Of a stretch of 52,259 bases of DNA, positions 28,175 through 36,660 are shown piece after piece. Numbering within the stretch: position 1 is the first letter of the stretch; every line of letters starts with the position of its first letter. The position numbers and the translations under genes were made by a program. Below the pieces are notes generated by a model. The model did not search any database, was not told the origin of the DNA, and worked only from the letters and a program-made list of their open reading frames with translations. The DNA is taken from the NCBI GenBank assembly GCA_964413425.1, contig CAYPST010000020.1, positions 1-52,259 of the forward strand, read 5' to 3'. This DNA is from DATFLS01 sp964413425 (lineage in GTDB: Bacteria; Fidelibacterota; JAANXI01).

Positions 28175-29056
28175 TTGATTTCCCAGGAAACATTACGAAA
28201 AGTCAGACGCATAGAAATTCGCACCCGTCATCTGGTGGATGATGTATTTAGTGGAGAATATCACAGTGTGTTTAAAGGGCGGGGGATGGAATTTTCCGAA
28301 GTGCGCGAATATCAGGTAGGGGATGATATCCGGACCATCGATTGGAACGTGACGGCCCGGAACCAGCGGCCCTATGTGAAAATTTTTGAGGAGGAGCGCG
28401 AATTAACGGTGATGTTGTTAGTGGATGCGAGCGCTTCCGAATCTTTCGGATCTCAAGAACAGATGAAAATCGAAATTGCTGCTGAGTTGGGTGCGCTGCT
28501 TTCTTTCGCAGCTATAAAGAATAATGATAAGGTTGGTCTGATTATGTTTACGGATCACGTTGAAAAATATGTGCCGCCGCGGAAAGGGCGGACCCATATC
28601 CTTCGGCTGATCCGGGAGATTCTGGCCTTTCAGCCAGAGAGCGAAGGAACCCGCATCGCCGATGCCATTGAATTTTTTCTGAACGTCCAGCGAAGACGGT
28701 CGGTAGCGTTTATGATCAGTGACTTCTGGGATCACGAGTTCGAACAGCCACTGAGAGTAGCGTGCAAAAAGCACGATCTGATCGGAGTATGGCTGCTTGA
28801 TCCCAAGGAAGCAGCACTCCCGGATGTGGGGCTGTTGCGGATACAAGATCCGGAAACGGGACTGGAACTCGTTATTGATACCCATGATTCCGATCTGCGG
28901 GAAAAATTTCATGACGCTATGGACAGAAGGCAGGACGAGCTGAAGAAGTTGTTTCAAACCATGAATATGGATCATGTGAAAATCTGGACGGATAGATCCT
29001 ATGTCGAACCACTCATGAAGTTCTTTAAAATGCGAGAGCGAAGATTACAGACATGA
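28175..29056 (+). CDS. DUF58 domain-containing protein
   Basis: Soluble DUF58 protein of 293 residues. The hallmark stretches V-F-S-G-E-Y-H-S-V-F-K-G and G-D-D-I-R-T-I-D-W-N are present, and a vWA-like metal site D-A-S-A-S (84-88) follows the beta strand V-M-L-L-V. The frame starts with TTG at 28175; homologous proteins begin near the same point with a R-R-I-E-I-R-T-R-x-L motif, which supports this rare start, though the ribosome site is weak. It sits between moxR and a BatD-like gene, the typical order. The precise biochemical role of DUF58 proteins is unknown. Confidence 0.88.
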   Translation: MISQETLRKVRRIEIRTRHLVDDVFSGEYHSVFKGRGMEFSEVREYQVGDDIRTIDWNVTARNQRPYVKIFEEERELTVMLLVDASASESFGSQEQMKIEIAAELGALLSFAAIKNNDKVGLIMFTDHVEKYVPPRKGRTHILRLIREILAFQPESEGTRIADAIEFFLNVQRRRSVAFMISDFWDHEFEQPLRVACKKHDLIGVWLLDPKEAALPDVGLLRIQDPETGLELVIDTHDSDLREKFHDAMDRRQDELKKLFQTMNMDHVKIWTDRSYVEPLMKFFKMRERRLQT

Positions 29057-29260
29057 CAATAGAATCCGGTGGAGCATTCGCTCATTGAATAGCATATACA
29101 CAAAGGAAACACTTATTCTGTTGAGCCCGGTGAAAAATACGCATTGGATGAAACACTGTATAACGCCAGCACAGGCAGTGCGAATTCGTGGTACCGAGCG
29201 TCAGCGAATCGATTTTTATACGGATGTTGGATTGCGTGCGAAAGGAATTTGCTGAGGACA

Positions 29261-30274
29261 ATGAACAATTGCAAACGGACGAGTAGACTTTTATTACTGC
29301 TAACAACCCTGTTCTTTCTTCCCGTTTCACTCGTTTCCCAGGTGGAGGTCTATACCAGCATCGATACCACCAGGGGTTTGATCGGGGACCTTTTTCATCT
29401 GCACGTAAAAACTGAACATCCCAGTGATTACGTGGTCCGGTATCCGGACACGCTGAAAACTCTTGGCGAGTTTACCATTCGGGATCTCTCGGTGCATACG
29501 AAAAGAACGGCGACCACCGCCACGTATACGCTGGCGGTGTATGATACCGGGGAGTATACAATTCCTCCTGTTTCTGTGACGGTGTTTAAACCTTCAGAAG
29601 ACGAATCTCCTCTCCGAATTCAATCCAGTGAGATACATATCGCAATACTATCAATCGTTCCTCCGGATGCTCAGGAGTTAAAAGACATTAAACCATTAAT
29701 GCGGATTCCCCCGAAAATACGCTGGATGGTCATTCTCGGCATTTTAGGCGCTGCGATAATAGCAGCAGTTCTCTGGAGGAAGATGAGAGCGGCACGGGAA
29801 AATGAGGGCGCCGAGATGACTCCCGCAGAGCGCCGTCGAAGTGCGCATGAAATTGCGTTAAAACGTCTCCGGGAAATTCGTCGGGCGAACTATCCTGCCC
29901 GGGGCGCATTCAAATTACATTTTAGCGAAGTGTCGGAAACTGTCAGGCAATATTTTGAGGATCGATACTTCATACCGGCACTTGAAATGACCACCACCGA
30001 GGTAATGCGGGAATTACCTGCCTATGTATCTGATGACGCAATCGGTCAAAAAATCGAAGCGCTGTTAAGTCTGTCTGATCTGGTAAAATTTGCAAAATAC
30101 CAGCCGTCTGCTGCGGAAGCGGAGGAGGTGTTATCGCATGCATTTGATGTTGTTGAATTGACAAAGATCGCCGCTGAAAGTGATACGGAGGATTACATAC
30201 CTAATGAAATTTTTCAGAATACAACCGTTGAAGACACGCACCTGTCTACCAGAAAGGAAGGAGAGGAGCTGTGA
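29261..30274 (+). CDS. BatD/DUF4381-like membrane protein
   Basis: Membrane protein of 337 residues. An N-terminal signal sequence (to about residue 28) is followed by a beta-rich periplasmic domain like the BatD repeat. One transmembrane helix follows near residues 155-175, and then a basic cytoplasmic helical region (A-E-R-R-R-S-A-H-E-I-A-L-K-R-L) as in DUF4381/BatD proteins. ATG 29261 is chosen because it begins a clean signal peptide and TGAGGA precedes it closely; the frame remains open back to 29144. The stop overlaps the GTG of the ABC ATPase gene (GTGA), so the two are coupled. This physical link between the Bat module and the exporter is notable. Confidence 0.72.
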   Translation: MNNCKRTSRLLLLLTTLFFLPVSLVSQVEVYTSIDTTRGLIGDLFHLHVKTEHPSDYVVRYPDTLKTLGEFTIRDLSVHTKRTATTATYTLAVYDTGEYTIPPVSVTVFKPSEDESPLRIQSSEIHIAILSIVPPDAQELKDIKPLMRIPPKIRWMVILGILGAAIIAAVLWRKMRAARENEGAEMTPAERRRSAHEIALKRLREIRRANYPARGAFKLHFSEVSETVRQYFEDRYFIPALEMTTTEVMRELPAYVSDDAIGQKIEALLSLSDLVKFAKYQPSAAEAEEVLSHAFDVVELTKIAAESDTEDYIPNEIFQNTTVEDTHLSTRKEGEEL

Positions 30275-31227
30275 TTGAGGTAAAAAACGTAACCAAACGA
30301 TTTGGAGACATCCTGGCAGTTGACGATGTCTCATTTCGAGTCGAACAGGGAGAAATTGTTGGGTTTCTGGGGCCCAACGCCGCCGGAAAGACCACGACAA
30401 TGCGTATAATAACCAACTATATGCCTGCAACCAGGGGAACCGTGTCCGTGGCAGGATATGATGTTTTCGAAGATCCCCTGGAGGTGAAAAAGCGCATTGG
30501 CTATCTTCCGGAGAACCCGCCATTATATCTGGATATGACCGTTGACGATTATCTCAAATTTGTGGCGGCCATTAAAGGGGTGGAAGGGAAAAATATCCCC
30601 AAACAAGTAGATCGGGTGGTGGAATTAACCAGCCTGGGAGAGATGCGGACCCGGTTAATTAAGAAGCTTTCCAAGGGTTTTCGACAGCGCGTGGCTTTAG
30701 CCCAGGCATTAATACATGATCCGGAAGTGCTGATTCTTGATGAACCCAGTGTCGGGTTGGATCCCAAACAAATTATCGAAGTTCGCGAGCTCATTAAAAG
30801 CCTGGCGGATGATCATACCATTATTCTCTCGACGCATATTCTGCCGGAAGTGAGCATGACCAGTGAGCGGGTGGTTATCATTAACAAAGGGCGCATCGTT
30901 GCGGAGGATACGCCTGATAATTTAATCGCCAGCCTGAAAAGCGGCGAATCCATCCAGGTCCAGGTTGAAGGTCCTGCGGATGCAGTGCAGGAGAAACTTT
31001 CCTCCATACCGGGAGTTGCGGCTATCTCCCCCGATCAGGAGGTGAGGCAAAAGGATGGTGTTTGTGGACTCCGCATAGAGACTGAACCCGGTCAGGATAT
31101 ACGCAGAGACGTCGCGGCGGCGATCGTCTACAGTAATTGGGGATTACTTGAGCTGCGACCGATATCACTTACCCTGGAAGACATCTTCCTTGAATTGACG
31201 ACGGAAGAAGAGGAGGTGCAATCATGA
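30271..31227 (+). CDS. ABC transporter ATP-binding protein (GldA-like)
   Basis: ABC ATPase of 318 residues. Walker A is G-P-N-A-A-G-K-T (34-41), the signature reads L-S-K-G-F-R-Q-R, with lysine in place of the usual first glycine, and Walker B is L-I-L-D-E-P. The C-terminal extension of about 90 residues is typical of exporters of the GldA/NosF/CcmA group. The following permease and auxiliary gene match GldF and GldG, so the trio is a Gld-type exporter. In Bacteroidota this trio is linked to gliding; outside that phylum its role is not settled, and no other gliding genes are seen here. A strong AGGAGGTG for the permease lies inside its 3' end. Confidence 0.88.
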   Translation: MIEVKNVTKRFGDILAVDDVSFRVEQGEIVGFLGPNAAGKTTTMRIITNYMPATRGTVSVAGYDVFEDPLEVKKRIGYLPENPPLYLDMTVDDYLKFVAAIKGVEGKNIPKQVDRVVELTSLGEMRTRLIKKLSKGFRQRVALAQALIHDPEVLILDEPSVGLDPKQIIEVRELIKSLADDHTIILSTHILPEVSMTSERVVIINKGRIVAEDTPDNLIASLKSGESIQVQVEGPADAVQEKLSSIPGVAAISPDQEVRQKDGVCGLRIETEPGQDIRRDVAAAIVYSNWGLLELRPISLTLEDIFLELTTEEEEVQS

Positions 31228-32000
31228 AAAACGCCTGGGTAATTTTCAAACGCGATCTCAAATCGTATTTTGCTTCACCGATTGCGTATGTTGTTCTTGC
31301 ACTGTTTATCGCGATCTCCGGCGTCTTTTTTTACGCACTGTTAACACGATTTCTCAACATCCAGATGCAGGCCATGTACCAGGCGCAGCAGATGCAGCAA
31401 CAGATTCCGGTGAATGTGAATCAATACTTGCTGCGGCCGCTGATATCGAATATGAGCATCATTGCACTGTTCATGGTTCCAATGATTACCATGCGATCTT
31501 TTTCGGAGGATAAAAAAAGTGGGACGATGGAACTGCTGCTCACTTCCCCGTTAACGAACCTTCAAATGATCCTGGGGAAATTCGGAGCGGCATTGGTGCT
31601 CTATACGAGTATGATCGTGGTGGCATTCGTCTATCCCCTGGTCCTCATGATTTACGGTCAGCCAGAAATTTTGCCCAGCATCCTGGGATACGTCGGATTG
31701 CTGCTTCTGGGTGCCGCAACCGTTTCGGTAGGCGTGTTGGTTTCCTCTCTGACGGAAAATCAAATTATTGCCGCCGTGGGTACCTTTGCCATCATGATGC
31801 TGTTCTGGATGGTGGGCTGGGTTGGTACCGGAGATACGCTATTCAGTAATGTGGCCTCCTATGTGTCTATCATCGAACACATGGAAGACTTTACCAGAGG
31901 CATCTTTGATACCACGCATCTTGTGTACTATGCCAGTTTTATGTTTTTAGCCCTGTTCTTGACCTATCAATCGATAGAATCAACAAAGTGGAGGGGATGA
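31224..32000 (+). CDS. ABC transporter permease (GldF-like)
   Basis: Membrane protein of 258 residues with about six hydrophobic helices and a long N-terminal periplasmic loop rich in Gln/Met (residues 40-75). It belongs to the ABC-2 type permeases; the motif R-S-F-S-E-D-K-K-S-G-T-M-E-L-L-L-T-S-P near residues 92-110 is the coupling segment commonly found there. It starts within the stop of the ATPase gene (ATGA overlap), and the next gene begins four bases after its stop. Together these form a single exporter unit. The substrate is unknown. Confidence 0.88.
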   Translation: MKNAWVIFKRDLKSYFASPIAYVVLALFIAISGVFFYALLTRFLNIQMQAMYQAQQMQQQIPVNVNQYLLRPLISNMSIIALFMVPMITMRSFSEDKKSGTMELLLTSPLTNLQMILGKFGAALVLYTSMIVVAFVYPLVLMIYGQPEILPSILGYVGLLLLGAATVSVGVLVSSLTENQIIAAVGTFAIMMLFWMVGWVGTGDTLFSNVASYVSIIEHMEDFTRGIFDTTHLVYYASFMFLALFLTYQSIESTKWRG

Positions 32001-32004
32001 GCTG

Positions 32005-33528
32005 ATGGAACTTTTTAAACGATATAGTTTCTGGAGCGGATTAATTCTGGTCTTTGTTGGTCTGATTCTTTACTGGATTCTCGGCGTATGGGGTGCGGCC
32101 CCATTGGTTCCGCTTTTTCTGGGTGCCGGATTGGTTATTGCCGGTGCGGTGTTGAACTGGGATAACCTACAAGATCTGTTCAGCCGGCAAACCACGCAAT
32201 ATGGGATGAGCAGCCTGGCGGGTACGCTGATTGTTCTTGCGCTGTTGGTTCTGGTCAACCTGGTGTTAAGTAATTTCAGCTACCGGACAGATACCACGGC
32301 AGCAGGCCAGTACTCGCTGGCTGACCAGACGGTCAGCGTCCTGAAAAACCTGGAGCAACCAGTCGAAGTGAAAGCCTTCTTGACGCAAGGGAACAGGAGG
32401 TATGTCGAAGATCAGCTGACCGAGTACGCCCATCACTCTTCTCGATTTGATTGGGAGATCGTGGATCCCGATAAGCGCCCGGAAGTTGCGGAGGCATATA
32501 ATATTCGGAGCCTCGGACAGCTCGTGGTCGAGGCGGGCAATCGGAGGGAAACCATTGATGACTATTCAGAACAGAATCTCACCAACGCTGTTATTAAAGT
32601 CACCCGACAAGAAACCAAGACCGTGTACTTTACCACCGGACACGGTGAGCACGAGATCTCGGATGATGCTGAGTCCGGTCTGCAGCAAGCTGTGAGTGCT
32701 ATCGAGAATCAGAACTATGTCGCGAAAGATCTCTTTCTGGCCGGAGAAGATTCTATTCCCGGGGATGCGTCGGTGGTGGTGATACCTGGCGTACAGACAG
32801 AACTATTAGAGAAAGAGATCACAATGCTGACCGAGTACATCGAAAACGGCGGGAACGTGTTGTTCCTGCTTGATCCTCCGCCAGCCCTGGGATTATCGGA
32901 CTTTCTGGCAAATTACTACTTTGAGGTGGGGGAGAATATTGTGGTGGATATGTCCGGCGTAGGCCAGTTGTTCGGTGCCGGTCCGACGGTCCCGTTGGTC
33001 AATAACTATGGAGGTCATCCCATCACCGAGAATTTCGGAGTCATGACATTTTTCCCATTGGTCCGGTCCGTGGATGTGAACCTGCCTTCCGGGGCGACGG
33101 GATATAACGGAACCGTTATTGCCCGCACCAACCAGCGAAGTTGGGGAGAAACCAACATCCAGCGCATCAGGACGGAAAGCAGAGCAAATCAGGATGATGA
33201 AGATCTCCCCGGACCGGTTCCCATTGCTGCCGCCATGGAGGTTCCTTCCGGTGGCAGTCCCGGGAATAGTCGGCTGGTGGTGTTCGGTGATTCGGATTTT
33301 GCGACCAACCGGTACTTCAACAGCCAGGGGAATGGTGATCTATTTATGAACAGCATTAACTGGCTGTTACAGGATGAGGATTTGATTTCGGTCCGACCCA
33401 AGTCACCGGAAGATCGGCGCGTCAATATGTCTCAAAGTCAGGTGGCCTCCGTCAGAATCTTGGTGGTCATCCTGCTGCCGATTCTTCTCCTGGGAGCAGG
33501 GGGGGTCGTCTACTGGAAGCGGCGTTAA
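32005..33528 (+). CDS. GldG-family ABC auxiliary protein
   Basis: Protein of 507 residues with about three N-terminal membrane helices, a large extracytoplasmic domain and a C-terminal helix followed by a short basic tail (W-K-R-R). The middle part carries the family's features Y-F-T-T-G-H-G-E-H and F-L-L-D-P-P, as in the ABC_transp_aux/GldG domain. It completes the ATPase-permease-auxiliary trio. A hairpin with stems GGAGAGAGG (33554-33562) and CCTCTCTCC (33579-33587) lies in the 155-bp gap before the DUF4340 gene. It lacks a T-run, so read-through to the next gene remains possible. Confidence 0.85.
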   Translation: MELFKRYSFWSGLILVFVGLILYWILGVWGAAPLVPLFLGAGLVIAGAVLNWDNLQDLFSRQTTQYGMSSLAGTLIVLALLVLVNLVLSNFSYRTDTTAAGQYSLADQTVSVLKNLEQPVEVKAFLTQGNRRYVEDQLTEYAHHSSRFDWEIVDPDKRPEVAEAYNIRSLGQLVVEAGNRRETIDDYSEQNLTNAVIKVTRQETKTVYFTTGHGEHEISDDAESGLQQAVSAIENQNYVAKDLFLAGEDSIPGDASVVVIPGVQTELLEKEITMLTEYIENGGNVLFLLDPPPALGLSDFLANYYFEVGENIVVDMSGVGQLFGAGPTVPLVNNYGGHPITENFGVMTFFPLVRSVDVNLPSGATGYNGTVIARTNQRSWGETNIQRIRTESRANQDDEDLPGPVPIAAAMEVPSGGSPGNSRLVVFGDSDFATNRYFNSQGNGDLFMNSINWLLQDEDLISVRPKSPEDRRVNMSQSQVASVRILVVILLPILLLGAGGVVYWKRR

Positions 33529-33683
33529 TGTCCACAGGAACAAGAAAGCGCCTGGAGAGAGGAGTATTCGACTGGAACCCTCTCTCCGATTGATCAACGC
33601 AGTATAGTGAGGCCACAATGAGACGAGCAGCGTGATGATGACATCAGAAATTCAGATGACATTAGGGTAGAGGGGAACACCAT

Positions 33684-35072
33684 ATGAAACCAAAAACCAC
33701 TCTCATATTATTTGTCTTCCTTATTGCTGTCGGCGCATTCTACTGGCTGTGGGGAATAAAAGGCCAAGAGCAGCGAGAACGGCAACAGGAACTGGCCGGC
33801 AGAATTCTCCCTATTGAACAAAATACTGTCAATCAGGTTGCGCTGGTGCAGAAGGGAGACACCACTGTTGTTTACGAACACAAGGACGATCAGTGGACCA
33901 TTACCCATCCGGTCCAAACAGGCGCGAACCAGACTGGAATCGAGACAAATCTGAACGCGTTCCTGGAAGCGGAGCGGAAACGCACCATTGCCACGGAACT
34001 GACTGATCTCAAACCATATGGTCTCGATAAGCCGCAGGCAGAAGTGATCGTTACATATAACGATACAGGGAAAGTCTCCTTGCTCATCGGCAATGAGAAT
34101 CCGACCGGATCAAGCGTCTATGCGAAACGAAATGACGGTCCTTCTATTTATACTACAAACACTAATATCATCTCCCAGGGAAAGAAAGGGCTCTTTGATC
34201 TGCGCGACAGATCCATTGCCAGATTCGATCGGAATGCCATTACGAAAATTGTTATTTCCCAAGAGAATGGACAAACGCTTGAATTCAATAAGATGAACGG
34301 GGATTGGCGGCTGGCGGAACCGCAGGTCAAAGCACAGAATTCGCAGGTATCCAGTGTATTGAGCGGGCTGGCTACCATGCAGGCGCAACAATATTTTGAG
34401 GAAAGCCCGGCCAATCTTGATGCGTATGGATTAGACACCCCCCGGATTCTGGTCTCGCTCTTTACGAACGACACCACCAGAACAGCCGCGGTGCAGATAG
34501 GGAATCCGGTGGATGATTCGGACTCGCCAGACTATTATGCCAGAGATCTTTCCAGGCCGATGGTATTCTCAGTCAGCACCAACGTTGTCAATAATATCAG
34601 GAAAACACCATTCGAGTTTCAGGACAAGGGGCTGTTTGATATAAACTCCGGTCAGGTGACCGATATAGAGGTAACCTGGCAGGATACCACCTATCAACTC
34701 AGCAAGATTGATACGGCCTGGAAAGTGATGCAGCCCGTCGACGAACCTGGTGATCCTGAGAAGGCGCAGCGTATGGCTCGATCTCTTTCGAACCTCCGGG
34801 TGGATTCGCTGGCAAGTTATGACCAAACCGATCCGGCACTCTATGGATTAGATACTCCCTGGATGGAAGTGCATTTTCACATTTCCGGCAGTGAATTTGA
34901 TGGTTTCGCAGTGGGTGACCCTGCGAAGGGAGAGCGACGATATATTTCCACCGACTCCTCGCCCTACGTGTACGAAATCAGGAGCTCAAAACTCACCGAG
35001 TTCCAAATTTCACTAAATGATCTGGTGCGAGAGCCCGAACCGGACACGACAGGAGTGGCGGTGGACGAATAG
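33684..35072 (+). CDS. DUF4340 domain-containing membrane-anchored protein
   Basis: Protein of 462 residues with one N-terminal membrane helix (about 5-23) and a periplasmic body. DUF4340 proteins regularly follow GldG-type genes and are presumed partners of the exporter. The body is clearly repetitive: the motif Y-G-L-D-x-P starts at residues 112, 248 and 387, with a similar downstream pattern of a beta strand, a G-N or G-D turn and a Y-A/Y-I strand each time. Thus it contains three copies of a unit of roughly 137 residues. The function is unknown. Confidence 0.82.
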   Translation: MKPKTTLILFVFLIAVGAFYWLWGIKGQEQRERQQELAGRILPIEQNTVNQVALVQKGDTTVVYEHKDDQWTITHPVQTGANQTGIETNLNAFLEAERKRTIATELTDLKPYGLDKPQAEVIVTYNDTGKVSLLIGNENPTGSSVYAKRNDGPSIYTTNTNIISQGKKGLFDLRDRSIARFDRNAITKIVISQENGQTLEFNKMNGDWRLAEPQVKAQNSQVSSVLSGLATMQAQQYFEESPANLDAYGLDTPRILVSLFTNDTTRTAAVQIGNPVDDSDSPDYYARDLSRPMVFSVSTNVVNNIRKTPFEFQDKGLFDINSGQVTDIEVTWQDTTYQLSKIDTAWKVMQPVDEPGDPEKAQRMARSLSNLRVDSLASYDQTDPALYGLDTPWMEVHFHISGSEFDGFAVGDPAKGERRYISTDSSPYVYEIRSSKLTEFQISLNDLVREPEPDTTGVAVDE

Positions 35073-35238
35073 TTATTGGGAATGAAGCAGCGGGGCGAAA
35101 CTGCAGGCTAAATTAGTACACTAAACGAAAACGACTTCCCACTGCATATTACAGCGCAAATCGAGGAGAGGAACCAACGCCGGAGTTGGCAATTTAAAAG
35201 GGTGAGTTGGTCACTAAAAGGATGAGAAGGAAAAAGAG

Positions 35239-36081
35239 ATGAATTACCTCAAGACAACAGTATTACTTGCGGCACTGACGGTTTTATTAATACTTGCCGG
35301 CAATGCACTGGGTGGTACCAATGGAGCCGTTCTTGCATTTGTACTTGCACTGGGAATGAATTTTGTCAGCTATTGGTATTCGGACAAAATCATCCTGAAG
35401 ATGTATGGTGCTCAGGAGGTGAGTGAACGCGACGCTCCCCAGCTCCATGGCATCGTTCGCAATTTAACCCAGCGGATGGGCATACCCATGCCGCGAGTGC
35501 ACATTATTCCCATGGATGCACCGAATGCCTTCGCAACAGGGCGCAATCCCGAACACGCAGCCGTGGCCGTGACCAAAGGCATTCTTGATATTTTAAATAC
35601 CGATGAGTTGGAAGGAGTGCTGGCGCATGAACTTGCCCATGTTCAGCACCGGGATATCCTGATAAGCACCATTGCTGCGACAATTGCCGGCGCTATCACT
35701 ATTATGGCTTCCATAGCGCGTTTTTCCGCTATCTTCGGAATTGGTGGACGCGATGAAAACAACAATATCGTCGGACTGCTCGCAATGGCCATTCTTGCCC
35801 CGATTGCGGCGGCATTGATTCAGCTGGCCGTCTCACGCTCCAGAGAATTCCATGCCGATGAAGGCGGGGCGCAGATATCCAAAAAACCGTTGGCGCTGGC
35901 GAGTGCCCTGGAAAAATTAGAAGAATATTCGAAGCGTCGGCCCATGCAGAGAGCTAATACAAGTACGGCCCATCTGTTTATCGTGAATCCGCTCACTAAA
36001 GAGGGATTCGCCAGTCTGTTCCGTACACATCCTTCCACTGAAGACCGGGTGAAAAGATTGCGTGGGATGGCAAGAGGCTGA
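35239..36081 (+). CDS. htpX: Zinc metalloprotease HtpX
   Basis: Membrane-bound M48 protease of 280 residues for membrane-protein quality control. The zinc motif H-E-L-A-H lies at 131-135, and the third ligand glutamate is in the S-R-E-F-H-A-D-E stretch. Two helices at the N-terminus and a pair after the zinc motif give the usual four-helix topology with the active site on the cytoplasmic side. A GAAGGAAAAAGAG ribosome region precedes the ATG. It is the last gene of the co-directional run and is followed by a strong GC-rich hairpin. The 166-bp gap upstream allows its own promoter, but I could not identify one. Confidence 0.95.
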   Translation: MNYLKTTVLLAALTVLLILAGNALGGTNGAVLAFVLALGMNFVSYWYSDKIILKMYGAQEVSERDAPQLHGIVRNLTQRMGIPMPRVHIIPMDAPNAFATGRNPEHAAVAVTKGILDILNTDELEGVLAHELAHVQHRDILISTIAATIAGAITIMASIARFSAIFGIGGRDENNNIVGLLAMAILAPIAAALIQLAVSRSREFHADEGGAQISKKPLALASALEKLEEYSKRRPMQRANTSTAHLFIVNPLTKEGFASLFRTHPSTEDRVKRLRGMARG

Positions 36082-36122
36082 GCCCACGGTAAATATATTT
36101 ACTTCTGAACAGTAATTACGCT

Positions 36123-36168
36123 GAGCACCGCCGGGGAAGGGAACTATCTGCCTTCCCCGGCGATGCTC
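36123..36168 (+). terminator. GC-rich hairpin after htpX
   Basis: CGCCGGGGAAGG (36129-36140) pairs perfectly with CCTTCCCCGGCG (36151-36162) over a ten-base loop, and after one mismatch GAGCA/TGCTC extends the stem to 17 of 18 pairs. It lies 41 bp after the htpX stop. There is no T-tract, so it may be a Rho-protected end or a processing hairpin rather than a classic intrinsic terminator. Confidence 0.55.
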
Positions 36169-36275
36169 ATTATCTGCGGTGTTGAAATAATTCGAATTGT
36201 TCCGGTGAACGGGGCGCAGACTTTTCAGGATACAATTCAAGCATTGCTCCGGGGCTCGCGAAACCATATTTTGCA

Positions 36276-36321
36276 TACAACCCAAATTGAGCGATTTATT
36301 TCCATAAATCGCTCAATCGAC
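36276..36321. repeat. 46-bp palindromic repeat, copy 1
   Basis: This 46-bp segment is identical to 52210-52255. Its core is a perfect 13-bp inverted repeat, TTGAGCGATTTAT (36287-36299) and its complement (36304-36316), around the loop TTCC. Here it is intergenic, between htpX and addB. There is no T-run after the stem. Confidence 0.9.
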
Positions 36322-36349
36322 CCCGAAAACGGCGTCGGGACGTTCCGCA
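36321..36349. repeat. 29-bp GC-rich repeat, copy A
   Basis: This unit differs from the segment at 36392-36420 by one base. It begins CCCCGA and ends GACGTTCCGCA. CCCGA and TCGGG within it can form a small stem around an eight-base loop. The two copies are 71 bp apart, start to start. Confidence 0.85.
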
Positions 36350-36391
36350 AAGAAAATGTTCGAAGAATGCCTTCGGCATACGTGTTCACCT

Positions 36392-36420
36392 CCCCGAGAA
36401 CGGCGTCGGGACGTTCCGCA
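36392..36420. repeat. 29-bp GC-rich repeat, copy B
   Basis: Second copy of the unit at 36321-36349 (28 of 29 bases identical), with the same internal CCCGA/TCGGG stem. It lies in the loop of a larger inverted pairing between AGAAAATGT (36351-36359) and ACATTTTCT. Confidence 0.85.
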
Positions 36421-36660
36421 CCCATTCGGTGAAAACACACATTTTCTAAGTCGGGGTTTTCCCTAAGTATCCCAAAGGGATCCCTTAGGGAAAGCGATAC
36501 TTCGCGAAGCTCGTATCGCTCAACTTAGGTACAAGAAAAAGAACTGATCTCATCCCAGTGAGAGTGTTGAAAACAGTTTCAACGGTGCAAAGGACTTCTT
36601 CGGAGCATCCCTTCGGGGCGAGGCGTTTTCTAAACAGATTCATAGAATAATGGGAATCTG

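Larger units (their letters stand above)
36169..36660. other. Palindrome-rich intergenic region
   Basis: No gene is supported here. The stretch holds a 46-bp dispersed repeat (36276-36321), a pair of 29-bp repeats (36321-36349, 36392-36420) and a series of hairpins. TTTCCCTAAG/CTTAGGGAAA (36458-36467 with 36484-36493) has an inner ATCCC/GGGAT stem. AGCGATAC/GTATCGCT pairs at 36493-36500 and 36513-36520. GTTGAAA/TTTCAAC pairs at 36566-36572 and 36577-36583. TTCG-loop hairpins such as ATGCC-TTC-GGCAT are also present. Open frames within it lack ribosome sites and recognisable products. Confidence 0.6.

Noticed and set aside
36276..36321. Repeat as an insertion-sequence end
   Set aside because: No transposase gene, no second inverted end and no clear target duplication in the window; better treated as a dispersed palindrome.
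36163..36432. 90-codon frame in the palindrome-rich gap
   Set aside because: Lies across repeats and hairpins, with no ribosome site and no recognisable product.
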